Positions 12,131 through 24,398 of a stretch of 64,000 nucleotides of DNA are shown in pieces. Each line of letters begins with the position of its first letter. Position 1 is the first letter of the stretch. Made by a program: the position numbers and the translations under genes. The notes beneath the pieces are model-generated. The model searched no databases, was not told the DNA's origin, and saw only the letters and a program-made list of their open reading frames with translations. Source of the stretch: Begonia masoniana (taxonomy: Eukaryota; Streptophyta; Magnoliopsida; Cucurbitales; Begoniaceae); contig CM039502.1 in the NCBI GenBank assembly GCA_022432975.1, positions 2,594,375-2,658,374 of the forward strand. Reading direction: 5' to 3'.

Positions 12131-12142
12131 TGGTATCAGAGC
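12131..12142 (+). promoter_or_regulatory. Primer-binding site (tRNA-iMet), Ty3 copy 1
   Basis: TGGTATCAGAGC, two nt after the LTR, complementary to the 3' end of initiator tRNA-Met, as is usual for plant Ty3/gypsy elements. Confidence 0.9.
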
Positions 12143-12170
12143 CCAGGTTGGCTCAAAAACGTGAGAAATC

Positions 12171-13736
12171 ATGCCGAAGAAGAATTTGACAGAAAAGTCG
12201 GGTTCGCCATCAGATCAACTCGAGCGCCTCGTCGAGTTGGAAGAAGAAATACGGTATTTGCAAGACATACCGGACAACATTCGATTCATAGAAGAACGAA
12301 TGAAGGAAATGTCTGAATTTCCTACCGAAATAGCCACTATTCACAACAGGATAGATGCCATACCGATTCCAGAGCTGTTGAATCGGGTGGAGACCCTCGA
12401 ATCCCAACAAGAAAAGGGAAAGGGAGCTGACACAGGAGAAAGTTCCACAAGTGCAATAATCGGGGTCCTGGAGCGCGTCGATGAGATCGAGCTAGCTCAT
12501 ACCCGGTTGTCAGAAACTGTGTCCCAAGTAACAGAGGACTTCAGGACAATGTTTGATTCTCTCAAAGCTGAGATTGGTGAGATCAACGTTAAACTGAGCC
12601 TGACTATGAGAGCTATGGGAAGTCAAACCCATGGTACTGCTGCTGCTGAATTTAGCCGAGTGAAAATCCCAGAGCCAAAATCCTTTGGGGGAGCTCGAGA
12701 TGCAAAAGAAATTGAGAATTTCATCTTCGACATGGAACAATATTTTAAAGCCACCAAAACAGATGATGATTCGAAAGTTACCTTGGCCACAATGCATCTT
12801 ACTGGAGATGCAAAACTTTGGTGGAGATCGAAATACCACGATATCAGTATGGGCGAATGTGTGATTGATACGTGGGAAGAACTAAAAAGACAACTGAAGG
12901 ATAAATTCTTTCCAGAGAATGTCGAGTTTAATGCCCGCAGACTACTTCGAGAGTTGAAGCAGACTACAAGCATTCGTGATTATGTTAAACAGTTCTCGGG
13001 ACTCATGCTGAACATTAGAGACATGTCAGAAAAAGATAAGATCTTCACTTTCATCGAAGGTCTTAAGCCGTGGGCCAGAACTAAATTGTATGAACAAAGG
13101 GTACAAAGCCTTTCAAGCGCGCTTGCCGCAGCAGAGCGGTTGTTTGACTATAACTCTGAGAACCCTGCACCAAAGAAGAATGCTCCTAGTAGCTCAAACG
13201 CCGCCAAGTTTCAGAAGCCGAACACTGGTACTATTGAAAAGAAACCATTTGTTCCAAGAGAAGGCTACGAAGCACCAAGAAATGCTAACAATCAGCGACC
13301 TACAAATAGGCCTATGTCTTGCTTTCTGTGCAAAGGACCTCATCGAGTGGCCGAATGCCCTCATAGATCGGCCTTAACTGCCTTACAAGCTTCAATTCGA
13401 GATGACAACTCAGTTAAGGAAGTTTCTGAAGAAGAATCCACTGAGCTTGCCGAAGTTGGTACTATGACTTTCTTGTCAGCTGTACAACAACAGATGGAGG
13501 AACTAAGGAAAATCCCAGAAAAAGGTCTCATGTATGTGGAGTCCTTCATCAATGACAGGGCCACTACGAGTACAATGATAGATTCGGGAGCTACTCACAA
13601 TTTTATTACAGAGAAGGAAGCTCACCGACTTGGTTTGAAGCTGGAAAGGAATGGCGGAAAGATGAAGACAGTGAATGCCAAAGCGATGCCAGTACTTGGA
13701 ATCGTAAGGAGAGCTCAGTTGAAGCTCGGCTCATAG
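12171..13736 (+). CDS. Ty3 copy 1 gag plus protease N-terminus, ends at an in-protease stop
   Basis: The ATG at 12171 follows the PBS leader. Of 521 residues, 1-150 are coiled-coil rich. About 165-310 form the Retrotrans_gag capsid domain ([14 protein letters not shown], then a [14 protein letters not shown] segment). About 384-396 is a zinc knuckle [13 protein letters not shown] (C-x2-C-x3-H-x4-C, one residue shorter than the canonical form). At about residue 471 is the aspartic-protease motif DSGATHNF. The frame stops at TAG 13734-13736, after the protease active site but before its second conserved segment (IILGMDF), which lies in the +1 frame. Chromoviruses usually encode gag and pol as one frame, so this looks like a one-base break. 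Transcripts would give gag but not pol unless ribosomes shift frame. Confidence 0.85.
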   Translation: MPKKNLTEKSGSPSDQLERLVELEEEIRYLQDIPDNIRFIEERMKEMSEFPTEIATIHNRIDAIPIPELLNRVETLESQQEKGKGADTGESSTSAIIGVLERVDEIELAHTRLSETVSQVTEDFRTMFDSLKAEIGEINVKLSLTMRAMGSQTHGTAAAEFSRVKIPEPKSFGGARDAKEIENFIFDMEQYFKATKTDDDSKVTLATMHLTGDAKLWWRSKYHDISMGECVIDTWEELKRQLKDKFFPENVEFNARRLLRELKQTTSIRDYVKQFSGLMLNIRDMSEKDKIFTFIEGLKPWARTKLYEQRVQSLSSALAAAERLFDYNSENPAPKKNAPSSSNAAKFQKPNTGTIEKKPFVPREGYEAPRNANNQRPTNRPMSCFLCKGPHRVAECPHRSALTALQASIRDDNSVKEVSEEESTELAEVGTMTFLSAVQQQMEELRKIPEKGLMYVESFINDRATTSTMIDSGATHNFITEKEAHRLGLKLERNGGKMKTVNAKAMPVLGIVRRAQLKLGS

Positions 13737-13794
13737 GACAGGACTTATTGACTTTGTCGTAGCACAGATTGATGACTTTGATATTATCTTAGGG

Positions 13795-16700
13795 ATGGAT
13801 TTCTTGATGGAACATAAAGTCATCCAAATGCCCTCAGCGAAATGTTTGGTAGTCACCAGTAACAACCCAACCGTTGTTCCTGCAATTCTAAAACAACCAA
13901 ATGTCATCAATACAAAGATGCTCTCTGCTATGCAATTTAAAAAAGGGCTGAAACACGATGATCCAACTTACATGGTCGTTCCATTAGGGTTGAGTACAAA
14001 GAAGGAGGAAGTAATACACCCTGAAATCTCAAGAGTTCTAGAAGAGTTCAGGAGTACCATGCCCGAGTGCTTGCCCAAGACATTACCTCCAAGAAGAGAC
14101 ATCGATCATCAGATTGAACTGAACCCCGGAGCCAAACCTCCTGCAAAGGCCCCATATAGAATGGCTCCGCCAGAGCTGGCAGAACTAAGGAAGCAATTAG
14201 ATGAGCTACTTGAGGCCGGATTCATCAGACCTGCTAAAGCACCTTTTGGAGCGCCAGTGTTGTTTCAAAAGAAAAAAGATGGAAGTCTACGAATGTGCAT
14301 AGATTACCGGGCACTCAACAAAGTCACAGTGCGCAACAAGTATCCCATTCCGCTCATCACTGACCTTTTTGATCAGTTGTATAAAGCCAAGTACTTCACC
14401 AAGCTTGATCTACGGTCAGGCTATTATCAAGTAAGAATTGCAGAAGGAGACGAACCCAAGACAACGTGCGTAACAAGGTATGGAGCCTTTGAATTCTTGG
14501 TGATGCCCTTCGGACTCACAAACGCTCCTGCAACATTCTGCACCCTCATGAATCAAGTATTTCATGAGTACCTTGACAAGTTTGTGGTGGTGTACCTTGA
14601 TGACATTGTGGTATACAGCGAGACGCTAGAAGAGCACAAGACACATCTCCGTTTGGTTTTCGAAAAGCTAAGAGAAAACCAACTATATGTGAAGAAAGAA
14701 AAATGCTCTTTTGCCCAGGAGAGCATCGAATTCCTCGGCCACATTGTTGAACAAGGTCGTCTTCGCATGGACCCGGATAAGATAAGTGCTGTCAAAAGTT
14801 GGAAGACCCCTACATCTGTCACCGAACTGCGTTCCTTCCTCGGACTCGCTAATTATTATAGACGATTTGTAGAAGGATTCTCGAAGAAAGCTGCACCCTT
14901 AACGGAACTCTTAAAGAAAGGAGTTTCTTGGACGTGGAGTTCAGACTGCCAAAAATCCTTCATTAATCTAAAGGAAGCTATGATACAGGAGCCGGTGCTC
15001 GCACTAGCCGATGTCACTCAGCCGTTTGAAGTAGAGACTGATGCCTCAGATGTTGCTCTAGGAGGAGTCCTGATGCAAAATGGCCATCCTATCGCCTTCG
15101 AAAGTCGTAAGTTGAAAGAGGCAGAGAGAAAATACATTGCTTCAGAGAAGGAAATGTTGGCTGTAGTTCATTGTCTGCGCGTGTGGAGACAGTATCTGCT
15201 TGGATCGAAGTTCATCGTAAAGACAGATAACAGTTCAATTTGTCACTTCTTTGAACAACCAAAACTTTCAGCGAAGCAGGCACGGTGGCACGAATTAATT
15301 TCAGAATTTGATTTTCACTTTGAACACAAATCAGGCCAGAGCAATCGAGCAGCTGATGCATTAAGTCGGAAGGCAGAGTGCGCTAGTCTATGTTATCTGT
15401 CTCAACTTCAAGCAAGTAAGGTTAATGGATCCCTAAAAGATCGCATCCGGGACAATTTACAAGACGACCCCGCAGCTCGGGCTGTAATGCAACTTGTGAA
15501 AGAAGGAAAGACGCGGCAATTCTGGATCGAAAATGGCTTGCTCTTCACCAAAGGAAACCGTCTGTATGTTCCTCGAAGCAATAACTTACGGCGTACTCTT
15601 CTGCGAGAATGCCATGATACCTTATGGGCAGGTCATGCAGGCTGGCAGCGAACTTATGCCCTTTTAAAGAGAGGATACTACTGGCCCCAAATGAAGGGGG
15701 ATGTTATGCAGTACACCAAGACCTGTTTAGTATGCCAACAAGATAAGGTAGAGAGGAACAAGATTGCAGGCCTACTGGAACCTCTACCGGTACCAAGAAA
15801 TCCTTGGGAAAGCGTTTCCTTGGACTTCATCACAAACTTGCCTTCTGCCAGCGACTTTGAAGCCATATTGGTGGTCGTCGATCGGTTCTCTAAGTATGCC
15901 ACGTTCATTGCTGCCCCGAAACACTGTCCTGCCGAGACAACCGCCCAACTATTCTTCAAGCATATAGTGAAGCTGTGGGGGATTCCTCAAAGTATTGTCA
16001 GTGATAGAGACCCTCGATTCACTGGATCTTTTTGGGTGGAACTATTTCAGCTACTTGGATCAAGCTTGAATATCTCTTCCAGCTACCACCCCCAAACAGA
16101 CGGTCAGACGGAACGCTTCAACAGCTTACTTGAAGAGTACCTGCGACACTTCATCAATACTAATCAGAAGAATTGGCCGAGTCTACTTGATGTGGCTCAA
16201 TTCTGTTTTAATTGTCAAAAGAGCTCCTCAACAGGAATGAGCCCGTTCGAAGTGGTTTGCGGGAGACAGCCAATCATGCCCCATACCTTAGAGCAACCAT
16301 ATTCTGGGAAGAGCCCGAAAGCTTACAACTTCTCTAAGGAATGGAAGTACAATACAGAGATAGCTCGCGCTTACCTGGAGCGAGCATCTAAGCATATGAA
16401 GAAGTGGGCAGATAAGAAACGGCGACCGATGGAATTTAAAGCTGGTGACCTTGTACTAATTAAGTTGTTACCTGAACAACTTCGCTTGAGAGGGAAGAAA
16501 GACAAGCGACTAATCAGAAAGTATGAAGGCCCAATCGAAGTAATCGAGAAGGTCGGGAGAACATCCTATCGAGTCAATCTTCCATCATGGCTCAAAATCC
16601 ACTCGGTGATTCATGTCAGCAACTTAAAGCCTTATCATCCAGATGACGAAGACAAGGAAAGGAACGACATCTTGAGACCAGATATCTCCATCAGCAACCA

Positions 16701-16881
16701 AAGGAAAAGAGAAGTTGAAGAAATCCTTGCAGATCGAAGCGTCAGAATAGGCCGGCGACAGTACCAGGAGTATCTCATCAGGTGGAAAGGGCTAGGAGAC
16801 GACGAAGTATCTTGGGAGAAAGCAGAAGATCTAGAGGACTCCGCGAAGATGATCAAAGAATTCAAGCAGAAGCAGAGTTGA
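13795..16881 (+). CDS. Ty3 copy 1 pol: RT, RNase H, integrase, chromodomain
   Basis: The frame is open from about 13735; the first ATG is at 13795, in the LGMDF motif at the end of protease. Order over 1028 residues: RT at about 100-330 with active site [11 protein letters not shown] (near 266); RNase H at about 405-540 ([10 protein letters not shown], then SEKEMLAVV); integrase zinc finger at about 606-650 ([25 protein letters not shown]); integrase core at about 670-800 with the D, D, E triad ([17 protein letters not shown], then GQTERF); and a C-terminal chromodomain at about 970-1020 ([27 protein letters not shown]). All key catalytic residues are present and no internal stop is seen, so the enzyme region is intact. 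Only the gag-pol junction is broken. Confidence 0.92.
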   Translation: MDFLMEHKVIQMPSAKCLVVTSNNPTVVPAILKQPNVINTKMLSAMQFKKGLKHDDPTYMVVPLGLSTKKEEVIHPEISRVLEEFRSTMPECLPKTLPPRRDIDHQIELNPGAKPPAKAPYRMAPPELAELRKQLDELLEAGFIRPAKAPFGAPVLFQKKKDGSLRMCIDYRALNKVTVRNKYPIPLITDLFDQLYKAKYFTKLDLRSGYYQVRIAEGDEPKTTCVTRYGAFEFLVMPFGLTNAPATFCTLMNQVFHEYLDKFVVVYLDDIVVYSETLEEHKTHLRLVFEKLRENQLYVKKEKCSFAQESIEFLGHIVEQGRLRMDPDKISAVKSWKTPTSVTELRSFLGLANYYRRFVEGFSKKAAPLTELLKKGVSWTWSSDCQKSFINLKEAMIQEPVLALADVTQPFEVETDASDVALGGVLMQNGHPIAFESRKLKEAERKYIASEKEMLAVVHCLRVWRQYLLGSKFIVKTDNSSICHFFEQPKLSAKQARWHELISEFDFHFEHKSGQSNRAADALSRKAECASLCYLSQLQASKVNGSLKDRIRDNLQDDPAARAVMQLVKEGKTRQFWIENGLLFTKGNRLYVPRSNNLRRTLLRECHDTLWAGHAGWQRTYALLKRGYYWPQMKGDVMQYTKTCLVCQQDKVERNKIAGLLEPLPVPRNPWESVSLDFITNLPSASDFEAILVVVDRFSKYATFIAAPKHCPAETTAQLFFKHIVKLWGIPQSIVSDRDPRFTGSFWVELFQLLGSSLNISSSYHPQTDGQTERFNSLLEEYLRHFINTNQKNWPSLLDVAQFCFNCQKSSSTGMSPFEVVCGRQPIMPHTLEQPYSGKSPKAYNFSKEWKYNTEIARAYLERASKHMKKWADKKRRPMEFKAGDLVLIKLLPEQLRLRGKKDKRLIRKYEGPIEVIEKVGRTSYRVNLPSWLKIHSVIHVSNLKPYHPDDEDKERNDILRPDISISNQRKREVEEILADRSVRIGRRQYQEYLIRWKGLGDDEVSWEKAEDLEDSAKMIKEFKQKQS

Positions 16882-16900
16882 CGAGGACGTCAACAGCTCA

Positions 16901-16912
16901 AATAGGGGAGAA
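16901..16912 (+). promoter_or_regulatory. Polypurine tract, Ty3 copy 1
   Basis: aataggggagaa lies directly before LTR 2. This is the plus-strand DNA priming site of LTR retroelements. Confidence 0.8.
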
Positions 16913-17371
16913 TGTCAAGGTCCGGGCTTGTCCAAGGCATGTTGCCTATGGCCGCCCATGCTGCTAGGTAGATTTATTTCCTTTTTAAGTAATTCTGTTG
17001 TAATCTTTTTCTTTCTATTTTTGGCAAGTGACTCCTCGCCTACATAGCATGTCCACTCCTGCTATAATGGAGATGGCCCGGATTGCTCTTTAGGGGGAGA
17101 GGCATGACTGCACGTAGACCCCCCTACCCAACGTTGTAATTTGCTGCTATTCAATCAAGGCTTTTTACACACACTCTTTATGCAAACTTTATACTCAAAT
17201 GATGCTCCTTTCGGTTAATCTCGCTCGCTCGTTGCTTACTCGTTAGACACCAGCTCGCTCTAACGAAGTGGGCACTCGGTGCCGTTGGCACGCTCGTTGG
17301 CTGACCCAGTACTAGTGAGATATTGGGTGCCGCACGGTCTCGATACGCCCCTTGAAAGTAGGACCGTGACA
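16913..17371 (+). repeat. LTR 2 (shared middle LTR) of the Ty3 tandem pair
   Basis: 459 bp, same sequence as LTR 1. It serves as 3' LTR of copy 1 and 5' LTR of copy 2, which is how recombined tandem arrays look. A PBS (17374-17385) follows it. Confidence 0.9.
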
Positions 17372-17373
17372 GT

Positions 17374-17385
17374 TGGTATCAGAGC
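17374..17385 (+). promoter_or_regulatory. Primer-binding site (tRNA-iMet), Ty3 copy 2
   Basis: TGGTATCAGAGC, in the same position relative to the LTR as in copy 1. Confidence 0.85.
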
Positions 17386-17413
17386 CCAGGTTGGCTCAAA
17401 AACGTGAGAAATC

Positions 17414-18977
17414 ATGCCGAAGAAGAATTTGACAGAAAAGTCGGGTTCGCCATCAGATCAACTCGAGCGCCTCGTCGAGTTGGAAGAAGAAATACGGTAT
17501 TTGCAAGACATACGGACAACATTCGATTCATAGAAGAACGAATGAAGGAAATGTCTGAATTTCCTACCGAAATAGCCACTATTCACAACAAGATAGATGC
17601 CATACCGATTCCAGAGCTGTTGAATCGGGTGGAGACCCTCGAATCCCAACAAGAAAAGGGAAAGGGAGCTGACACAGGAGAAAGTTCCACAAGTGCAATA
17701 ATCGGGGTCCTGGAGCGCGTCGATGAGATCGAGCTAGCTCATACCCGGTTGTCAGAAACTGTGTCCCAAGTAACAGAGGACTTCAGGACAATGTTTGATT
17801 CTCTCAAAGCTGAGATTGGTGAGATCAACGTTAAACTGAGCCTGACTATGAGAGCTATGGGAAGTCAAACCCATGGTACTGCTGCTGCTGAATTTAGCCG
17901 AGTGAAAATCCCAGAGCCAAAATCCTTTGGGGGAGCTCGAGATGCAAAAGAAATTGAGAATTTCATCTTCGACATGGAACAATATTTTAAAGCCACCAAA
18001 ACAGATGATGATTCGAAAGTTACCTTGGCCACAATGCATCTTACTGGAGATGCAAAACTTTGGTGGAGATCGAAATACCACGATATCAGTATGGGCGAAT
18101 GTGTGATTGATACGTGGGAAGAACTAAAAGACAACTGAAGGATAAATTCTTTCCAGAGAATGTCGAGTTTAATGCCCGCAGACTACTTCGAGAGTTGAAG
18201 CAGACTACAAGCATTCGTGATTATGTTAAACAGTTCTCGGGACTCATGCTGAACATTAGAGACATGTCAGAAAAAGATAAGATCTTCACTTTCATCGAAG
18301 GTCTTAAGCCGTGGGCCAGAACTAAATTGTATGAACAAAGGGTACAAAGCCTTTCAAGCGCGCTTGCCGCAGCAGAGCGGTTGTTTGACTATAACTCTGA
18401 GAACCCTGCACCAAAGAAGAATGCTCCTAGTAGCTCAAACGCCGCCAAGTTTCAGAAGCCGAACACTGGTACTATTGAAAAGAAACCATTTGTTCCAAGA
18501 GAAGGCTACGAAGCACCAAGAAATGCTAACAATCAGCGACCTACAAATAGGCCTATGTCTTGCTTTCTGTGCAAAGGACCTCATCGAGTTGCCGAATGCC
18601 CTCATAGATCGGCCTTAACTGCCTTACAAGCTTCAATTCGAGATGACAACTCAGTTAAGGAAGTTTCTGAAGAAGAATCCACTGAGCTTGCCGAAGTTGG
18701 TACTATGACTTTCTTGTCAGCTGTACAACAACAGATGGAGGAACTAAGGAAAATCCCAGAAAAAGGTCTCATGTATGTGGAGTCCTTCATCAATGACAGG
18801 GCCACTACGAGTACAATGATAGATTCGGGAGCTACTCACAATTTTATTACAGAGAAGGAAGCTCACCGACTTGGTTTGAAGCTGGAAAGGAATGGCGGAA
18901 AGATGAAGACAGTGAATGCCAAAGCGATGCCAGTACTTGGAATCGTAAGGAGAGCTCAGTTGAAGCTCGGCTCATAG
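17414..18977 (+). pseudogene. Ty3 copy 2 gag-protease, frameshifted
   Basis: Nearly identical at base level to 12171-13736, but it lacks a C near 17513 and an A in the A-run near 18125-18129. The frame is therefore broken twice, and the pieces read in different frames. It ends at TAG 18975-18977 at the same protease point as copy 1, here with one G fewer, so the following pol is in frame but behind a stop. The zinc knuckle and DSGATHNF are unchanged. Most differences from copy 1 are missing single bases in short homopolymers, which suggests consensus error as much as decay. Confidence 0.85.
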
Positions 18978-21900
18978 ACAGGACTTATTGACTTTGTCGT
19001 AGCACAGATTGATGACTTTGATATTATCTTAGGGATGGATTTCTTGATGGAACATAAAGTCATCCAAATGCCCTCAGCGAAATGTTTGGTAGTCACCAGT
19101 AACAACCCAACCGTTGTTCCTGCAATTCTAAAACAACCAAATGTCATCAATACAAAGATGCTCTCTGCTATGCAATTTAAAAAGGGCTGAAACACGATGA
19201 TCCAACTTACATGGTCGTTCCATTAGGGTTGAGTACAAAGAAGGAGGAAGTAATACACCCTGAAATCTCAAGAGTTCTAGAAGAGTTCAGGAGTACCATG
19301 CCCGAGTGCTTGCCCAAGACATTACCTCCAAGAAGAGACATCGATCATCAGATTGAACTGAACCCCGGAGCCAAACCTCCTGCAAAGGCCCCATATAGAA
19401 TGGCTCCGCCAGAGCTGGCAGAACTAAGGAAGCAATTAGATGAGCTACTTGAGGCCGGATTCATCAGACCTGCTAAAGCACCTTTTGGAGCGCCAGTGTT
19501 GTTTCAAAAGAAAAAAGATGGAAGTCTACGAATGTGCATAGATTACCGGGCACTCAACAAAGTCACAGTGCGCAACAAGTATCCCATTCCGCTCATCACT
19601 GACCTTTTTGATCAGTTGTATAAAGCCAAGTACTTCACCAAGCTTGATCTACGGTCAGGCTATTATCAAGTAAGAATTGCAGAAGGAGACGAACCCAAGA
19701 CAACGTGCGTAACAAGGTATGGAGCCTTTGAATTCTTGGTGATGCCCTTCGGACTCACAAACGCTCCTGCAACATTCTGCACCCTCATGGATCAAGTATT
19801 TCATGAGTACCTTGACAAGTTTGTGGTGGTGTACCTTGATGACATTGTGGTATACAGCGAGACGCTAGAAGAGCACAAGACACATCTCCATTTGGTTTTC
19901 GAAAAGCTAAGAGAAAACCAACTATATGTGAAGAAAGAAAAATGCTCTTTTGCCCAGGAGAGCATCGAATTCCTCGGCCACATTGTTGAACAAGGTCGTC
20001 TTCGCATGGACCCGGATAAGATAAGTGCTGTCAAAAGTTGGAAGACCCCTACATCTGTCACCGAACTGCGTTCCTTCCTCGGACTCGCTAATTATTATAG
20101 ACGATTTGTAGAAGGATTCTCGAAGAAAGCTGCACCCTTAACGGAACTCTTAAAGAAAGGAGTTTCTTGGACGTGGAGTTCAGACTGCCAAAAATCCTTC
20201 ATTAATCTAAAGGAAGCTATGATACAGGAGCCGGTGCTCGCACCAGCCGATGTCACTCAGCCGTTTGAAGTAGAGACTGATGCCTCAGATGTTGCTCTAG
20301 GAGGAGTCCTGATGCAAAATGACCATCCTATCGCCTTCGAAAGTCGTAAGTTGAAAGAGGCAGAGAGAAAATACATTGCTTCAGAGAAGGAAATGTTGGC
20401 TGTAGTTCATTGTCTGCGCGTGTGGAGACAGTATCTGCTTGGATCGAAGTTCATCGTAAAGATAGATAACAGTTCAATTTGTCACTTCTTTGAACAACCA
20501 AAACTTTCAGCGAAGCAGGCACGGTGGCACGAATTAATTTCAGAATTTGATTTTCACTTTGAACACAAATCAGGCCAGAGCAATCGAGCAGCTGATGCAT
20601 TAAGTCGGAAGGCAGAGTGCGCTAGTCTATGTTATCTGTCTCAACTTCAAGCAAGTAAGGTTAATGGATCCCTAAAAGATCGCATCCGAGACAATTTACA
20701 AGACGACCCCGCAGCTCGGGCTGTAATGCAACTTGTGAAAGAAGGAAAGACGTGGCAATTCTGGATCGAAAATGGCTTGCTCTTCACCAAAGGAAACCGT
20801 CTGTATGTTCCTCGAAGCAATAACTTACGGCGTACTCTTCTGCGAGAATGCCATGATACCTTATGGGCAGGTCATGCAGGCTGGCAGCGAACTTATGCCC
20901 TTTTAAAGAGAGGATACTACTGGCCCCAAATGAAGGGGGATGTTATGCAGTACACCAAGACCTGTTTAGTATGCCAACAAGATAAGGTAGAGAGGAACAA
21001 GATTGCAGGCCTACTGGAACCTCTACCGGTACCAAGAAATCCTTGGGAAAGCGTTTCCTTGGACTTCATCACAAACTTGCCTTCTGCCAGCGACTTTGAA
21101 GCCATATTGGTGGTCGTCGATCGGTTCTCTAAGTATGCCACGTTCATTGCTGCCCCGAAACACTGTCCTGCCGAGACAACCGCCCAACTATTCTTCAAGC
21201 ATATAGTGAAGCTGTGGGGGATTCCTCAAAGTATTGTCAGTGATAGAGACCCTCGATTCACTGGATCTTTTTGGGTGGAACTATTTCAGCTACTTGGATC
21301 AAGCTTGAATATCTCTTCCAGCTACCACCCCCAAACAGACGGTCAGACGGAACGCTTCAACAGCTTACTTGAAGAGTACCTGCGACACTTCATCAATACT
21401 AATCAGAAGAATTGGCCGAGTCTACTTGATGTGGCTCAATTCTGTTTTAATTGTCAAAAGAGCTCCTCAACAGGAATGAGCCCGTTCGAAGTGGTTTGCG
21501 GGAGACAGCCAATCATGCCCCATACCTTAGAGCAACCATATTCTGGGAAGAGCCCGAAAGCTTACAACTTCTCTAAGGAATGGAAGTACAATACAGAGAT
21601 AGCTCGCGCTTACCTGGAGCGAGCATCTAAGCATATGAAGAAGTGGGCAGATAAGAAACGGCGACCGATGGAATTTAAAGCTGGTGACCTTGTACTAATT
21701 AAGTTGTTACCTGAACAACTTCGCTTGAGAGGGAAGAAAGACAAGCGACTAATCAGAAGAATTGGCCGAGTCTACTTGATGTGGCTCAATTCTGTTTTAA
21801 TTGTCAAAAGAGCTCCTCAACAGGAATGAGCCCGTTCGAAGTGGTTTGCGGGAGACAGCCAATCATGCCCCATACCTTAGAGCAACCATATTCTGGGAAG

Positions 21901-22542
21901 AGCCCGAAAGCTTACAACTTCTCTAAGGAATGGAAGTACAATACAGAGATAGCTCGCGCTTACCTGGAGCGAGCATCTAAGCATATGAAGAAGTGGGCAG
22001 ATAAGAAACGGCGACCGATGGAATTTAAAGCTGGTGACCTTGTACTAATTAAGTTGTTACCTGAACAACTTCGCTTGAGAGGGAAGAAAGACAAGCGACT
22101 AATCAGAAGAATTGGCCGAGTCTACTTGATGTGGCTCAATTCTGTTTTAATTGTCAAAAGAGCTCCTCAACAGGAATAATCAGAAGTATGAAGGCCCAAT
22201 CGAAGTAATCGAGAAGGTAGGGAGAACATCCTATCGAGTCAATCTTCCATCATGGCTCAAAATCCACTCGGTGATTATGTCAGCAACTTAAAGCCTTATC
22301 ATCCAGATGACGAAGGACAAGGAAAGGACGACATCTTGAGACCAGATATCTCCATCAGCAACCAAAGGAAAAGAGAAGTGAAGAAATCCTTGCAGATCGA
22401 AGCGTCAGAATAGGCCGGCGACAGTACCAGGAGTATCTCATCAGGTGGAAAGGGCTAGGAGACGACGAGTATCTTGGGAGAAAGCAGAGATCTAGAGGAC
22501 TCCGCGAAGATGATCAAAGAATTCAAGCAGAAGCAGAGTTGA
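18978..22542 (+). pseudogene. Ty3 copy 2 pol, frameshifted and internally reiterated
   Basis: Homologous throughout to 13737-16881. One A is missing at about 19179-19183 (five A versus six), giving a stop; the frame reopens at 19211 and encodes RT through the integrase core. After residue motif KKDKRLIR the sequence jumps back into the integrase core and repeats (see 21401-22178). The chromodomain part (22179-22542) carries about six single-base indels and is unreadable in one frame. A few substitutions versus copy 1 are mostly C/T or G/A transitions (for example CGG to TGG near 20753). The YLDD and integrase catalytic residues are still visible. No complete enzyme could be made. Confidence 0.85.
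21401..22178 (+). repeat. 350-bp tandem reiteration within Ty3 copy 2 pol (2.2 copies)
   Basis: Units are 21401-21750, 21751-22100 and a partial 22101-22178. Each begins aatcagaagaattggcc. The normal sequence has aatcagaa at both places that were joined (integrase core near 21401 and the KRLIRK region), so the junction lies in an 8-base microhomology. The exit from the third unit again passes through aatcagaa. Confidence 0.92.
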
Positions 22543-22561
22543 CGAGGACGTCAACAGCTCA

Positions 22562-22573
22562 AATAGGGGAGAA
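22562..22573 (+). promoter_or_regulatory. Polypurine tract, Ty3 copy 2
   Basis: aataggggagaa lies directly before LTR 3, identical to the tract of copy 1. Confidence 0.75.
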
Positions 22574-23025
22574 TGTCAAGGTCCGGGCTTGTCCAAGGCA
22601 TGTTGCCTATGGCCGCCCATGCTGCTAGGTAGATTTATTTCCTTTTTAAGTAATTCTGTTGTAATCTTTTTCTTTCTATTTTTGGCAAGTGACTCCTCGC
22701 CTACGTAGCATGTCCACTCCTGCTATAATGGAGATGGCCCGGATTGCTCTTTAGGGGGAGAGGCATGACTGCACGTAGACCCCCCTACCCAACGTTGTAA
22801 TTTGCTGCTATTCAATCAAGGCTTTTTACACACACTCTTTATGCAAACTTTATACTCAAATGATGCTCCTTTCGGTTAATCTCGCTCGCTCGTTGCTTAG
22901 ACACCAGCTCGCTCTAACGAAGTGGGCACTCGGTGCCGTTGGCACGCTCGTTGGCTGACCCAGTACTAGTGAGATATTGGGTGCCGCACGGTCTCGATAC
23001 GCCCCTTGAAAGTAGGACCGTGACA
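22574..23025 (+). repeat. LTR 3 of the Ty3 tandem pair
   Basis: 452 bp. It differs from LTRs 1 and 2 by a 7-bp loss (actcgtt, within ttgcttactcgttagac) and one visible substitution (ctacgtagc versus ctacatagc). The TSD CTATG follows. Confidence 0.9.
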
Positions 23026-23030
23026 CTATG

Positions 23031-24398
23031 CATGTGACTTTATAAATAATGCTTTGATTTCTTTACTTTACTTTACTTTGCTATAAACTGTATACCGAAG
23101 GGTCATTTAAACTGTATACCGTAGGGTCATTCTTTCTTTGCATTTACTTTAAAACATCGTGCAGAAATTCATTTTCGTGATCTTTTAAAACACGTGATGC
23201 ATGAACAGATATGAACATGATAAAACTATACAATACAATAAACAAGCAACATGTATACCATCCAGACCGAAACAGAATAACCTATAACAATTTAAAACCT
23301 AACTACCCGACCAAAGCAATTAAAACAAACAATCCATTAAGATCCTCGACGCTACATCGAAGTACGGTGTAGGCCAATCGGCCAGAGAAGATCACGAGAA
23401 CTTACCTCGCGTCCGTTGCAGCTCAAGCTCCGTCTACGAGCGTTGTTTGTCTGAGGCAAAACACAACGATCATCAATATCACGTGTTTAAACTTCTAATC
23501 GTCCGAATTCAACAAAACCTTAACTAAGGAAACTTTCTAAAGCTCTAATCCAATTCATTGAGCTATTTATTCGAGCAATTTACGCTCGGTACCTCAATTC
23601 ACAATTTACGAGTTTTTCCCGAAAATCCCTAAATTCTCAAATTTAACATTTTTCCACAATTCAATTTAACTTCGTCCAATAACGTTTAATACGTTCAATA
23701 CGTCCCTAAACTATAACAACCTATCGATTTCGAACCCTAAATCTCGATTTTTAACGAAACCTAAACGAAACCCTAATTATTTAACTTCGTTAGAACTGAA
23801 AACTAACGTCCGAAAGCTGTAGAATCTTACCTAGGACGTTGATCGGAGGAGAAAACGTGAAGGAAACGGAACGATCGGAGGAAGAATCGGAGTCGGCGTT
23901 AAGGATTCGCCGCGGGCAGAGAGGAGAAGCCGAGAGGTTTCTTCTCTGGAAATCGATTTTCAGAATGAAAATCGATTAAGGCACTTTGCCTTTAATAAAT
24001 AATAAAAGTTAATTGCTTAAATGACGATTTTGCCCTTTCTCTTATTTTTCTATTCGTCTTGTCCTTCGTTTCGTTAATCGGCTAACTATTCGGTTTCTCC
24101 AAATTTCCTTATTTCACCAATAAATCCAACTTATTATTTGGGTTCTATTGAAACTGTCCGTTCGCAATTCGGACCTCGTTTGCTATTTTTTACGAGAACG
24201 TCTTTCATATTACGAAAAGCTTAATAACTCGGAATATAGTGTTTAATCTCCGAAAATTCCCATAATTTCCCTAAAATTCGTATTAATCGTTAGGATCGTA
24301 ATGACGCTTTCTTTTCGAGAAACGGACTTGATTTGACATATTTACTAAAATGCCATTATATATTAAAATTATAATATCCAGAAAAGCTGGATATTACA
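23031..24398 (-). repeat. 5' part of the 5' LTR of the minus-strand gag element
   Basis: On the minus strand it begins TGTAATATCCAGC at 24398. It is 99.7% identical by eye to 6603-6979 over the first 377 bp and diverged from the plus-strand fragment at 4881-6602. A short 24-25 bp tandem repeat (aaactgtataccg(a/t)agggtcatt) sits at about 23084-23132. Confidence 0.8.

Larger units (their letters stand above)
11670..23025 (+). mobile_element. Tandem pair of Ty3/gypsy chromovirus retrotransposons (LTR-int-LTR-int-LTR)
   Basis: Three LTRs (11670-12128, 16913-17371, 22574-23025) alternate with two internal regions (4784 and 5202 bp). A single 5-bp TSD flanks the whole array. Domain order is gag, protease, RT, RNase H, integrase, chromodomain, which is the Ty3/gypsy chromovirus order. 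The shortened zinc knuckle [13 protein letters not shown] suggests a Galadriel-like clade, with moderate confidence. Such arrays arise by recombination between an LTR of one copy and another copy or its cDNA; an assembly artefact is the other possibility. Confidence 0.9.
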
